From: Favolaschia claudopus
Lineage: Eukaryota > Basidiomycota > Agaricomycetes > Agaricales > Mycenaceae
Length of the DNA stretch: 64,000 nucleotides
Direction of reading: 5' to 3'
NCBI GenBank assembly: GCA_037176885.1
Contig: JAWWNJ010000050.1
Location: 558,001-622,000 of the forward strand
Part shown: piece by piece, positions 21,749 through 33,400 of the stretch
How positions within the stretch are numbered: the stretch's first letter is position 1
Layout of the letters: each line of letters starts with the position of its first letter
Notes under the pieces: model-generated
Seen by the model: the letters and a program-made list of their open reading frames with translations, nothing else
Database searches by the model: none
Told to the model about the DNA's origin: nothing
Translations under genes and position numbers: made by a program

Positions 21749-22260
21749 CTCGTCATGACCAAAAGTGACCGGAATCCAAAAATTGCGCATTTGCAACCAG
21801 TTTGCATGGATGACCGCTGGTTAACTTCATCCTATAGGCAGTGTATAATTGTATGAGATTGCATACAAAGCAGCTGAAAGAAGGTGAGGTCCTTTTGTGC
21901 TATTATTCTACATTTCTTTTATATATGCTTGAAGGTGAGAATTTGGTATGTTGAGTTGTCACTCTCATTGAACAACGAGAAAAATCCAGTTATAACCTTA
22001 GATCTCTCATATATAGACCTTTAAGATACTAAAGGCTTTTTCAATGTACTCACTGACCTGAACTTGCAAACATTGCCAAATTGGTCGAACTTCGAAAATT
22101 AATTCATTGACTCAAAGAGAAACATCATATGCTATGCCCATAGAATGTACTTACACTGTCGAGAACACGATATAGAGGAAGCCTATGTCACACAAAGTCG
22201 TCTGAGTATCGGAATTTTCCCCTAAAAAGCCATATTCCGGTCACTTTTGGTCACGACGAG
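21749..22260 (+). mobile_element. Tc1/mariner-like non-autonomous element, copy 2
   Basis: 512 bp with TA flanks. TIRs start CTCGTCATGACCAAAAGTGA on the left, with the complementary right end preceded by CCCCTAAAAAGCC. That subterminal text is shared with the left end at 62959. No transposase frame. Confidence 0.88.
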
Positions 22261-22363
22261 TACAAAGAACCAAGCACCAAATTGCCATGTGCATAGTGGT
22301 CGTCAACCTGGAGGTACGATCACACTCTCGGGACCTCTATCTACCCTTCCCTCCACTTGAAAT

Positions 22364-22612
22364 TGTTGCAATTCCGAGTGAGTCCGTACTCGCACTGCCC
22401 CGACTCACCTGATCGCGCTCGCTGCTGCGCATGATGTCGACGCTCCGCTCTATCGCAGACGTATGTAATTTTATCTTATGCTTCGGCTTTTATTATTCCG
22501 CACTCTACGATGTACTTATATTCGTGTTGTAATGCTAAATCCCCTTGCGCGTTTGCAAGGGATTTCCCCGTTCTTTCGTTTGTCCGCTCGTTCTGCGGCC
22601 GCTATTTCAACA
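22364..22612 (+). repeat. 5' LTR of Gag-only element
   Basis: Begins TGTTGCAATTCCGAG and ends CTATTTCAACA. Contains the TTTTATTATTCC and TGCTAAATCCCC regions that could serve as promoter and processing signals. The primer-binding site just downstream (CAAACGCGCAAAGC) was not matched to a tRNA. Confidence 0.92.
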
Positions 22613-22802
22613 CAAACGCGCAAAGCACCGACCTTGGACCGCCACTCAGCTGCCTGCTAACTGTCTGGGGCGCTGTTTCACCGTCTTATACCGTCGTTAT
22701 TGTCGCTGGTTGGCTACGCCGCTAGGCTCCCTCGCCCGCTAGCGGTAGTCATTACCCCACTACTCGACGCTCTACCCACTGTCATCTACTCCCTTTGCCA
22801 TC

Positions 22803-23654
22803 ATGGCTGACGACTCTGTCTCTCGCGCTCTGATCACCAAACTCAATGACTCCAACCACGGCACCTGGAACGTCATGATGGAAGCTCTCTTGACTACGAA
22901 GGACTTGTTCTTCGACATCGTTGAGATCAGTGTTGATGCGGTGGACGAGGATGGAGAGCCGCGGAAGCAGGAAGATATCAATGCGGAGATTGAGATGAAG
23001 AGGGCGAGGAGGTCGAAGACGAAGATGGCGCAGGCACGCGCGGAGATGATTTTGCGTGTCGAGCCTGGCCAGTTGGCGCACATGCGCTTGAAGGATCCCT
23101 TGGACGTTTGGCAGGATTTGAAGATCCTGCATCGTGCTCGGGGATTTGCCGCTTCGCTTGCGCAGCGCAAGAAGTTCCTGGCGATGAAGATGTCGAAAAA
23201 TCAGTCGATGACGAGTTGGATTGGTGCGGTGAAGGAGCAGGCCTTCTTCAACATGACGGAGGCGGGAATAGAAGTGACGGACCAGGATCAGATTTTGGCC
23301 ATGACCGGTGGGCTTCCCTCATCTTACAGCGCTACGATCACTTCTTTCGACACCACTGCTCCCTCCGACCTCACCCTCGACTACGTTATTACTCAGTTGC
23401 TTTCTGCCGAAACCCAAAACACCTCGAAGACTGCTCTGCCCGCTCACACGTCGTCTTCGGCGTCCGATCGCGATGAAGCCATGGCCGCCGACTCCGTTAC
23501 CCGGTGCTACGTTTGCGATGAAACTGGACATCTCAAGCGCGACTGTCCCTACCGCGCAGCTCTGTCCCAGTTCATCAAGAAGAAGAAGATTGGGGCCGCC
23601 AATTTGGCTATTGGATTGGATTCGGATGGCGAGGAAGAGAATGATGCTTGGTGA
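22803..23654 (+). CDS. gag: Copia-type Gag (UBN2-like) with zinc knuckle
   Basis: Structural protein that packages element RNA. 283 codons, intact. The N-terminal two thirds match the UBN2/copia Gag pattern: NDSNHGTWNVMMEALLTTK near the start, the conserved DPLDVWQDLKILH about residue 98, then SMTSWIGAVKEQAF and the short LPSSYSATITSFDT motif. A CCHC zinc knuckle (CYVCDETGHLKRDC, residues about 235-248) binds nucleic acid. The tail is acidic (DSDGEEENDAW). The start was chosen at 22803 because it is the first Met, about 190 bases after the LTR. The frame is free of stops despite the absence of pol, suggesting Gag function has been kept. The best-supported intact TE protein in the window. Confidence 0.9.
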   Translation: MADDSVSRALITKLNDSNHGTWNVMMEALLTTKDLFFDIVEISVDAVDEDGEPRKQEDINAEIEMKRARRSKTKMAQARAEMILRVEPGQLAHMRLKDPLDVWQDLKILHRARGFAASLAQRKKFLAMKMSKNQSMTSWIGAVKEQAFFNMTEAGIEVTDQDQILAMTGGLPSSYSATITSFDTTAPSDLTLDYVITQLLSAETQNTSKTALPAHTSSSASDRDEAMAADSVTRCYVCDETGHLKRDCPYRAALSQFIKKKKIGAANLAIGLDSDGEEENDAW

Positions 23655-23722
23655 ATGTTTTATTTGTTGGACGCTGCATTGTTTGCGGGGGTGCGTGCTC
23701 GTATGGCGCACTCGCGGGGGTG

Positions 23723-23971
23723 TGTTGGAATTCCGAGTGAGTCCGTACTCGCACTGCCCCGACTCACCTGATCGCGCTCGCTGCTGCGCATGATGTCGAC
23801 GCTCCGCTCTATCACGGACGTATGTAATTTTATCTTATGCTTCGGCTTTTATTATTCCGCACTCTACGATGTACTTATATTCGTGTTGTAATGCTAAATC
23901 CCCTTGCGCGTTTGCAAGGGATTTCCCCCTTCTTTCGTTTGTCCGCTCGTTCTGCGGCCGCTATTTCAACA
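23723..23971 (+). repeat. 3' LTR of Gag-only element
   Basis: Begins TGTTGGAATTCC right after the purine tract, ends TTCAACA and is followed by the GAAAT target repeat. About 98% identical to the 5' LTR, which implies recent insertion. Confidence 0.92.
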
Positions 23972-24015
23972 GAAATTTGTCAATCACTACGCACCGAAGC
24001 CAGAAATAGGACAGA

Positions 24016-24135
24016 CAGTGGCGGCGCCATCTGATGCCACCCCCCGGAAAATGATGAGGCCCCAATCGACTCCACTTGCAAAAGTTCAAGAAATGGTTCT
24101 ATTTTTAGGGGTGGCATCAGATCCCGCCGCCACTG
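24016..24135. mobile_element. Small MITE (CAGTGGCGGC)
   Basis: 120 bp, ends CAGTGGCGGCGCCATCTGAT and complementary GCCGCCACTG. Related in its first bases to the TA-target elements at 59939 and 35778, but here the flanks are not TA on the left, so the target duplication is unclear. Confidence 0.7.
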
Positions 24136-24245
24136 AATCAATTTTCAACGCGGTCACGTGCTCGCTTCGACATTTCCTTTCTTCCGCCTCCTTATCAAAC
24201 GACTCCAGTCTGACTTAAACTCTGCTTAAGCAGGAAGGTATAATA

Positions 24246-24440
24246 GAGACTTTGCGGTAGCCACCGGTGGCTTTCGATGACCAGTTTTTCTCGAGACCGA
24301 ATAAGAGCGCGTGGCTGTATTGGCCACCATTTGTACCTCCTATTGAGGGAATGTCATGGTGGCTACCTTGAACCGTAGGCTCAAAAGACCATTGCACACG
24401 AGGAGCCGCCGGAAGCCACCGGTGGCTACCGCAACGTCTC
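24246..24440. mobile_element. TA-target MITE, palindrome family D
   Basis: 195 bp, TA on both sides. Left end GAGACTTTGCGGT followed at once by the perfect palindrome AGCCACCGGTGGCT; the right end carries the same palindrome, then ACCGCAACGTCTC. No coding content. Confidence 0.88.
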
Positions 24441-25562
24441 TAATGGTTCCAAGGTATGCTCACTTGCACTGTGAGAAGTATTTGTCATGAAATTCGAGAT
24501 TCCTGACGTTTCGTTAGAATACACGTCAAGACTGGTTTCATGATGCTCCAAAACTTCTAAAAGTTACAAGGTGTGATACCGCACTCAAATTCAACTGTGG
24601 GACCACATTACAGGATAATGCATATAATTCTCTTTCAAAAAGTGACATAAAAATCTTGAACCTGCATTCACGACGAAACATCACGAATTTCGGCCTCGAA
24701 AAACCAGCAAATTTAAGTCCTGCGGCCGAGCTGCCGAGTCAATGACGTCACTTACAGCATTGCTCCACATACGCAGCACACATATGCTGCGGCCGCTCAC
24801 GACGCCTCTTGTCTCCCCCCATCATGACCTCCCTCCAAGTCACCATCGTAGAGCGCCGCCGCCGCCGTCACTCTCGCCAACACACTCTGCTGTACCGGAC
24901 CACGCCTCCTTCCCTACGTCACCGCCCTCTAGGATCAAATTATCAATCCACACCGCCGTACCGAGCTCGATCTCTCTGCAGTGCGCAAGACTCTCAAAGG
25001 AGTAAGGGGTGGCGAAGAATGACCCAGGATGAAGTGGTTGGGCAGGGTATTATTGTGAGTGATTCTGCGAGAGTGCATTGCAACTCATTAATGTGCTCTT
25101 TCCCTGTCGTGGTAATTTAGCTCTTTGATGACGACAGAGCATTCGGTGAGTTGCTCCCCTTCTCTACCTCTTTTTCATTCTCCGTAGTGTGTTTCCAAGC
25201 CACGCAAGCTGATAAAGTACGGCTGATCGTGAGGGTGGCGAGATTTTGAAGGTCAGAGTATTATTATATACTAGTAGTACTGCAACTGTATTGTCCAGTA
25301 CTTGAAATATATCCTGTTTTATACCTCTTGAGTTTGATAAGGAGTAAGGCGTCAGGATAGCTGGCTAGCTTGGTGGTACTTCCGGACGAATCATTGCGAA
25401 GATCATGACAAAATGTCATGAAAAAACGTTAGGAACGGGCCCACAGTCGTTAGGAATTTCAGGACCCCGGATCATAACGTTTCGTCATGAAATCCGACAA
25501 AAGATCATGAAATTCAACACAAATGACAACGAAATACCTAACACAAGGTCCTGAACAACATC
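24441..25562. other. No confident gene
   Basis: Repeated TCATGAAATTC and AACGTTTCGTCATGAAA-like words around 24480-24550 and 25400-25560 hint at old repeats. A Pro/Ser/Arg-rich frame at 24742-25005 has no recognisable family. Confidence 0.3.
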
Positions 25563-26036
25563 ATGAATTTCAAAACCTTCCCTCTGCACAGTGTTGGTGA
25601 AGGGACACTATTCGCCCGATCATGCGAGAACACTTTCCGTTGGGATTTGAAAATCAATTTCCCAGTAACAAGAAAGCACCCATATGTACCTCGTACTGCG
25701 TTGAATGCTTGTGGACCATTCCATGAGATATCATCCGGCGGGCAAGAGAAACTTGGAAAGCAGGCATTAGATATGAGTGATATTGGTCTTCCAATTTACG
25801 GTAGTGGAGTGACGACATACCTCTCATGCCTCATGGGCTTCTTCCCGAATAGTCGCACGGCTGCTGCCATTGGCCACTTGTTTCTGGATTTCATTGAAGC
25901 CACTGGTGGTAAGCAGATCATTCAACCGCACAGATTTCTCACCCACCGCTGTACTCAGGTATCTCAATTCAGATGACAATGGACAAGGGATCAGAGATCG
26001 GCTGGCAATACGTGATGCAGAGTTCGTGGCTTCACT
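25563..26036 (+). pseudogene. Integrase-core-like transposase fragment
   Basis: Fragment of a DDE integrase-like protein of the kind common in Agaricomycetes. The 137-codon frame from 25563 contains GGQEKLGKQALD, SDIGLPIYG and NSRTAAAIGHLFLDFIEATGG. A further piece after a frame change or intron (about 25968) reads MTMDKGSEIGWQYVMQSS, matching the TTDKGSETGWQ motif around the second catalytic Asp. The first catalytic Asp, expected in a DGQEKLG context, is Gly here. The third acidic residue and the C-terminal part are missing. Non-functional. Assignment rests on remembered motif similarity only. Confidence 0.55.
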
Positions 26037-26690
26037 TTGATACTTGACGAGTTATAAAGCTAATCAGTTGAACTCAGCACTACCTTTGCCCCAAAATTGC
26101 CGTGGCTTTTTGGAAAATAAGATGTAGAGATAAATATATGATACTACTGTACCACTTAGAACACTCAGCTATATATTATGCCCTGACAATGCATCAATAA
26201 CAGGTGCTCCCGGCTTTGCCGATGACAGAATCGTCAACACACGTAAGCACAAACGACTCAATCAAAACCCGTATATTGTTTCCAAAACGGCTGTACCTTA
26301 GTACACCGCCAGTCCGGACCGAGGTCTGCGTGATCTCAATGGCGAGTCTCATTTGAAGTCCGGAGTTGGTACCAAATGGACGCAAATTTGATGTCAAAAC
26401 CCATTCCGTTCGGCCAATCGTTTTGTTCTCAATTGCTCAATTTCTGAGATCAAATTCGAGTCCTTTAGACCTTATACAGAGCCGGTCTATGGGCTGCTTC
26501 AGCCTGGAATTCTCCTTCACAATGTACTGATTCTGTACTATGTTCGACCACCCCATGATGTTAATACACTAACTTTGGAATTCATAACGGCGCAAGATCG
26601 AGAAAAGGCAAATGCATTAGTAGGTATTAGATATGAAATAATCCAATCTTCCTACCTTCCCTCCATTCACGACTTCGAATTCAGCTGTAC
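26037..26690. other. No confident gene
   Basis: AT-rich intergenic sequence with nothing recognised. Confidence 0.3.
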
Positions 26691-27508
26691 CCGCAATGTT
26701 TCCAATCGATGCTGACATTGAAATGGACGACAACTCCTGGAACGAGCCCGAGCACCAGCCATTGACAACTAATGGCTGAGTTGGGCCTGGGTGCCAAAGA
26801 CGTTGACATTCCGAGTCCAGAAGAAACTCGCAGGATGTTGCGCGAGGAATATGAACGTCTGCTTATTGAAGCGTACCGGAATTCACACTTTGAAGAAGAT
26901 GGCGGCGGTGAAGAGATTCCTGAGGTTGATATGCTGAAAGACACTGGGTGTAACAAAGATGATGACGACGATCCGATTGAGGAGGACGATTTTTGTGACT
27001 CCGAATACTTCCCATATCCAAGCAAAGCGGTAAGCAATTGATGTATTACTCACTGCACGCCTTCATTCAATCACACTTACACAGGCAATGCTACTGGACG
27101 TAATAGACAATCTGCCTCGTTGTCGATTTAGCAGTGCACAGATGACCTTGATGATTCACTTCGCACAGCAATTGGGCGTCCAGAATGTGCCTTCTTACAA
27201 GGGTCTGCGGAAAATCCAGCAGAAACTTCAGTCGGCTTGTGGTAGCGAACCTAGGGAAGATTTTCTACATGAATGATATCCGTGATACACTGGCCCGGGA
27301 TTTGGCGAATCCGCTGATCGCCCCACACCTGCATTTCTTCCCCGAGCTGGTGACAAAAGGCAACATACCAGGCTGAAAGATAGATGGAGTACACACCGCA
27401 GCAGCTAACACCAATGTTCTCCAAAGGTCATAAACGATTTTGGATCGAGGAGGTTGCGCGATGTGGGGATGGACGCTTTGTCATCCCGCACGAGGCACGA
27501 CAACTTTG

Positions 27509-28733
27509 GTAGCATAGGCGTTTGTGTGATGGCGCCGAGCGCCTATTTTGCTCGTCCAACGCCTACTCCGCGTAGCGAGCACCTATTTGCCGTACCCAGC
27601 GCCTACTGCGCGGCACTACCTCGGCAAGAGTCGGCATCCGTGTCCAAGGGGCGACCTGTCAAACGCCATCAGAAAAAGACCCCGACAGTATGTTCGTGTT
27701 TGTCGCCAGCCTTCAACCACTTGAACCCACAATACTTGCAAGCTGCCGCCGAGAAATACACTAACTAAATGCCCCATCATGTTTCTCGGCCTCTCTCAAG
27801 GATGTTCTCCTACGCCAGAATTTTTTTGGAGCATATTCTTTGCTCAATTGTATTACGTAACTCCAGCCCCACCAAGTCGTGCAGTATGGTCTTTCGCCCG
27901 TTTTTTACGCCAATTTTTGCATTCAAGTCCCCATATAGCTCAAAAGTATTGGTCTAGACATATTTCAGGCAGATCCACTGCACAAAGAATGTCCAGGGAG
28001 GCTGGATGGTAAGGTTGAGGCTGGCGACAAACACGAACATACTGTCGGGGTCTTTTTCTGATGGCGTTTGACAGGTCGCCCCTTGTCCGTGTCCCGAATT
28101 TCGCGGTGCACTCCGAGCGTACGAATCCCTTTTAATGAAGTCCTTTTGGAGATGTCAGCCGCATATTGTTCAAAGACAAAATTGGTTTGAATTCATTATT
28201 GCAACATTAAAGCCCACTGGCAACACATCATCGTACTAAGCAACTAAAATTACTTTTACCAACTATATTTCCACCCTTTCAAACTCGACTCCCCAATGAA
28301 GCAACCCTTATATCATGCACAAAAAATCAAAACACCGGGAGGCCGGGTAGCAGCCGACAAATCTTGCAGATCTGTGCCATTGACCGCCACGGAGGCTTCA
28401 GCGGACCGGATTCGGGGCTGCCTCAGTCGAAACTTCCCGAACTTCGAAGTCGGCGATCTTCTCACTTTGACGGATAAGGACAACACGGGTTGCTTGCTTT
28501 GGTGGTGTCCTCCGGCTTGCCGGTGTCGGGCTGAGGGGCGGCCACGATGTGCATGAACGATAAGAGTGGGGAGCCAGAGGAAAAGGTACGTGAATATTGA
28601 TTGGCGACGTAATTCTCGTACATCATTGGGAACAGACTTGACCTCCGCGTAGGTGTTGGTTGGGGCAATAGGCGTTCGAGTGGTGGATAGGCCTTCGGGT
28701 CTTATTTAGGTGTTCGCCGAACGCCTATGCTAC
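27509..28733. mobile_element. TIR element inserted in the Plavaka remnant
   Basis: 1225 bp with ends GTAGCATAGGCGTT and AACGCCTATGCTAC. Subterminal blocks carry reiterated GCGCCTA words: four between 27539 and 27610 and four in the last 80 bases in inverted form, as expected for transposase-binding sites of CACTA- or hAT-like elements. No clear target duplication. It contains the MULE-like element at 27646-28085. No transposase frame. Confidence 0.75.
27646..28085. mobile_element. MULE-like MITE with 9-bp target duplication
   Basis: 440 bp with TIRs of about 70 bases (starting AAGGGGCGACCTGTCAAACG) and an exact 9-bp duplication TCCGTGTCC at 27637-27645 and 28086-28094. Long TIRs plus 9-bp duplications are the Mutator-like signature. 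Inserted in the subterminal region of the 27509-28733 element. No coding frame. Confidence 0.88.
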
Positions 28734-29260
28734 TAATCGTGTATGTACTCGTCCCGCACACCTGGATCGTCCGAGATGGTGTTCTGATCTCCGACGTCTC
28801 GATTGTTACCGTGATGGACGACGGACGATGGCAGATTGAAGAGATAGAGGATGAAATCAACGCAGATGATCTGCAATGGGATTATCAAGATATAGTGGCA
28901 GAATTCGGAGAGAACCTTCCGTCCGTCGATCCGTCGAAGGCTCTTAACATACCCAACCCTATGCGAAGACTTGTTGAAGACGACGAGGACCTGTACGTCC
29001 TCATGGTATCCCCTTGGGCCGACGACGTATCTGGCAACCGATCAAAGCAATACAATAAGCATATGAATATGTATACCGGAAATGGTTGCCTTGCCGGCCG
29101 TCTCCTGCAGCAGGAATTTCACGTTCACTTCATCTCCTCTTCCCCGCACGCTTCGTCCCCAGAGCAGTTTGCCGCTTTCCGTGATCATGTGAAGGAAACC
29201 GAGACAAAACCGGTCAAGGCGTACAACTCTGCCACGCACCGGAAATGTCGTTTCCAGTAA

Positions 29261-30454
29261 CCCTATAAAGTTTGTTAAACATTTGCTGTCTCAACATGTA
29301 ATCGTGTTTAATCATTCCTTAATTGAACGGAAGGGTTGGCCGGGTATATTTGCAGGAGCGAAACATCTTCTGCAGCGCTTGTATACTACTAAGAGTCAAC
29401 CCTTTAACACTGATGATCTCTGATTAACAGATCAAGTTGAACCGATAAACAGAGGAGATAAACAGAGAAGCACATTGCATTCGAGCCGACGTACTCCAAA
29501 AGATACGGGCTTGAGAATTCCGATTAATCACTGATTAACAAAACAAATTGTATGATAGTTGCGAAGATGACACAGAAGCAGAGAAAATCAAGAGAAAATT
29601 CTCTTTTTCAAGCCCAGTCAAAACCGGTCATGCTGGCATATGCTCATTTCTGCTGTTCTGTTGTCAGCAGAAACCAGCAACTTTTTAAAACTGGAGCAGG
29701 TGAAAAATGTGCTGGCTTCTGCTGGGAGTTGCTGCATTCTGCTGCACCTGCTATGGTCTGCTGATATTGACTCTGCGAAAGCGGGCACACAATTGTATTG
29801 ATAAAATAATATTCATTGCGCCTCTACCTACACATATTGTGCACTACCGCGACCCTCAACGCCACTCCCGTAGCCCGAGTCCACTGCGCAGCGACTCCCA
29901 TACCACACGCCAGTCATCCAGACCTTCCCCAAGTGCGCATGACCCTCCCAAGCCCTTGCCCCACACCTGCCGCTGTAGAAACCGGCCTGTCTTGGAGGCG
30001 AACTGGAGGTGAACGAGCCTCCCGCCATGTGTTGTAGGCGGCGTGGGTAACGGCCATCGCGGATGATATGCGAGGGTTATCATAGCACCTACGAGAAGAC
30101 CAGGACACGTACAGGAACGAAGATACAGACATAGCGAAGAGGTTCGATATCCAAATCTACGACTTACCACGAGTGAATGATGGTGTGGGTGGAGATATTG
30201 GTTTCCTGTGAGGAAGAGTGCAACTTCGAGATGGGAGCATGAAACATGGAAATTGCAAACTCACCGGTAGAGCGCATCCGACCACCTGCTGTCCGTCGAT
30301 CTGCAGAGAACGGTTAGTGCACGACACAAAAAATAGAGGATTAAGCCTCCGAAAATCCACTTCAAGACTCAGAAGTGCCACCAATTCTGTGCGCTGGAAT
30401 GCAGGGGATAGAGACATAACTGCTACTGAGGGTAACGTGCAGTGAGTGGCAAAG
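29261..30454 (-). other. Possible decayed short-exon gene on the minus strand
   Basis: Between 30325 and 29900 the minus strand has plausible small exons: ATCGACGGACAGCAGG (IDGQQVVGCALP) bounded by CTGCAG and GTGAGTTTG, then ETNISTHTIIHS bounded by TCACAG and GTAAGTCG, then a longer open stretch after CTCGTAG (about 30090). No family is recognised. 29560-29770 is rich in TGCTG words. The rest is featureless. Confidence 0.28.
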
Positions 30455-33400
30455 TGTCGAAACCAACGGGAAGCGAGCGAGCCAAACCTGAAATCTATCT
30501 TTAGGCAACTATGACGCAAGTGGATTTCAGGCTCCGCAACTCTGAATCCAACTGCGTCATCGCTAGCGGTGACATGTCACGTCACATCATGCGCCAAGCC
30601 TTTCCTCAGCTGTTGTTGTTAACTAACACGACACTGAGGTGAGGCTTCTATTATTCTGTACCCAAGAATACATTACTTACAGTATTCCCTAGCTAATCGT
30701 GTATTCTGTCTAGGTGCATAATAGAGCTGTTGTTGTTAACTAACACGACACTGAGCTAATCGTGTATTCTGTCTAGGACGGACGTCCGGTTTTGAGAGGT
30801 TACGGGCCCTCGTAGGACGCCAGTTTCACTGCGCAACGCTAGCCGGACGCTACACAGCTCAACAGCAAAACCAACCAGCCGCAGAAATCTGCAAACTCTC
30901 GCAACTCCAGGCCACGTCATCCGCCAGACATGGCGACTACATCCGAACCCACCACTCCGGTGCTGGTCGGGGCAGAAAACTATCCAATCTGGAAGATTCG
31001 AATGGAGGGAGAGTTTGCCCGAGAGAAGGTTGGCCTCATCATCTCTGGGGAGGACAACGCGGCAACTCAGGCGGCTGCAGAAACCGCCGCTGCATCTGCC
31101 AGCACTGTCTCTGCCATCTATGGTGTCGTAACCACTTCCACTAGCGCTATCCGCGACTCTTTCCGCGTACGCGATGCCCGAGCTCGTGGTATCATCCACA
31201 AGTTCATCTCCAACCCCATTCTCATATCCGTCGCTCATCTCACTGGCGCAAAGGAAACATGGGACGCCATTGTTAAGGAGTACGAGAAGGTCAACGTTGG
31301 TGCCACTGCTTTCTTCACCCTGGTCCAAATGCTAGAGTGGGACCCTTCCACCAAGCTCGACGACCACCTCACCAAACTTCGATCGGGCAGCCTGACACTG
31401 ACAAGTATGTCCCGGCCGGTCGACGATGAGTTCATGGCATGGATCCTGCTCAAATCACTGCCGGACACGACTGGGTGGAGACTGTTCGTCTCCCAGACCG
31501 TCAACAGTGTCCCCCAGGGCATAAAGCTCAAGTTCTCCGAAGCTGAGCAGCTCATCAGAGCCGAGTTGGGAAACCCCATCATCACTGGCCCACGGGAGTC
31601 CGCGCTCGCAGCTGCAGTGCCGTCTTCGTCGACGAACTACAAAGGGAAGAAAACCGGTGGCCCCACGAAGAAGTGCCAAGTCCACGGCCTTTGCTATCAT
31701 AACACCAAGGACTGCCGCGATCTCAAGAAGAAGGCGGAGGAGGACGGGGCGAAGGCGCTAAATGCAGGGGGCGATGAGAGCGGACATTATGTTACCGCAT
31801 TCGGAAACTCTGTATCGAAGGACCTTGCAAAACGAATTGAAGCTTATGCTGCGAGTGAAACAACACCTGCCCTCGTCTACACAACAGTCCTTGACACCGG
31901 CGCGTCAACACACATGGTACCGGTCCTGGAGTGGTTCATAGCTAAGACCTTTCAGCAGCTTGACCCCCCGAGAAAAGTACGCTTTGGGGATGAGTCGTTC
32001 GCTGACGCCACTGGGATTGGGGAAATTCAGCTCCTCAGCACTGTCAAAGGCAAACAGACACTCCTCACACTCTTGAACGTCCTATACCTCCCCTCATTCC
32101 AGATCTCCCTCATTTCCGTACAGAAGCTAGCCCAACAGGGTAACCTGACTTCGATCTTTGGGAGGACGGGTGGTCACGTTCTCGACCGCAATGGCGATGT
32201 CGTTCTCGAGGTCAACCATGACCAAGGGCTATACCATTTGACTGCAGAGCCGGTGGTCCAGGAGGAATGTGCACTTGCCGCTGTTGACATTAACGTCCTC
32301 CACCGCCGCATGGCGCATGTGGGAATAGACAGCCTTGAGCGTATGGTCAGGAAGGGACACCTGAAGGGCGTGGAGCGCACCACTGGTACCCCTAAATTCT
32401 GCCACGCCTGCGCTCAGGGAAAGATGCGCAAGCAGCCGTTCCCAACTGAGGGACGTCAGCGGGCAACACGCCCACTACAAATCATACATAGTGATGTCGG
32501 TGGACCAGTCAGCCCACAGTCTCGAGACGGGTATCGTTACTGGATCACATTCCTCGACGATCACAGTGGCTTTGATTGGGTACTCTATCTCAAGAAGAAG
32601 AGTGACGTGCATGCCGCCTTCAAACAATGGAAGGCAGACGTGCAAGCTTTCTTTGAGGAGGAGATTGAGGAGATCATATTCTCTGAAAATTTCATTGACT
32701 TCTGGCGCACTGACAACGGGGGGGAGTTCACCTCTAACGAACTGGAGGCAGAATTGAAAGCCAGCGGAATCATCCATCACACAACTGCCGCAGACACACT
32801 CGAGCAGAATGGTGCAGCTGAACGAGCAAATCAGACGCTCGTTTCCACCGCCCTCACCATGCTCATCGATTCAGGCCTTCCACAAAACTTCTGGAAGGAA
32901 GCCATGAGCTGTGCCTCCTACGTTCTCGGACGCCGTCCATACTCCTCCAACAACGGCGTACCACCATACGAGACCCTGTTCAAGCGAAAGGTGGATCCCA
33001 TTCAGTTCCGACCGTTTGGCTGCACGGGATACGCTTTGATACCAAAGGACAAGCGCGTTGGGAAGTTCTCCAACCGTGGCCGCCGGTGCATCATGCTTGG
33101 CTATGGTAATGGTGATGTGGGGGATGGGAAGAAGGCATATCGCCTCCTGGATGTAGAGACCAAGGCTATCTTCCACAGCCGACATGCCCGCTTCGATGAG
33201 ACAGGGGAAACAGACACCTCTATCCTTCAGGACCCTGCACCCCAAACTCAGTGGGAGTTCTTGTTCCGTCCCGAACAGGAGAGGGAGCCTTCAGACAGTG
33301 GGAGCGTGATTGACGATGTCGAGCCAGCGGGAGCACCAGAGACTTTTTCCATTCGGCAAGGGGGGGAGACAGACACAGAGACCATCAGCACAGTAAAACG

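Larger units (their letters stand above)
22364..23971 (+). mobile_element. Gag-only LTR retrotransposon (TR-GAG-like)
   Basis: Two 249-bp LTRs (22364-22612 and 23723-23971) start TGTTG and end CAACA, differ at about four positions, and are flanked by the 5-bp target duplication GAAAT. A purine tract (CTCGCGGGGGTG) abuts the 3' LTR. The 1.1-kb interior encodes one intact copia-type Gag and nothing else: no protease, integrase, RT or RNase H. The element is complete in outline and young, but must borrow Pol from another element. Confidence 0.92.
26696..29260 (+). pseudogene. Plavaka-type (CACTA) transposase remnant
   Basis: Pieces of the N-terminal part of a Plavaka-family transposase, in order: an acidic leader (26696-27029), a 55-nt intron (27030-27084, GTAAGC to CACAG), MLLDVIDNLPRCRFSSAQ and NVPSYKGLRKIQQKL (27088-27240), then in another frame GKIFYMNDIRDTLARDLANP and APHLHFFPEL (27262-27350), and FWIEEVARCGDGRFVIPHEA (about 27436-27495). 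A 1.2-kb element then interrupts it. The gene resumes at about 28757 with DGVLISDVSIV, DDGRWQIEEI, YNKHMNMYTGNG, LLQQEFHVHFISSSPHASSP and VKAYNSATHRKCRF (to 29255). The catalytic half is absent. Frame breaks near 27240 and 27380 confirm decay. The family match is from memory of conserved Plavaka motifs (YMND, FISTSPHA). Confidence 0.75.

Noticed and set aside
30756..31328. 190-codon minus-strand frame over copia gag
   Set aside because: Shadow of the Gag coding frame on the opposite strand.
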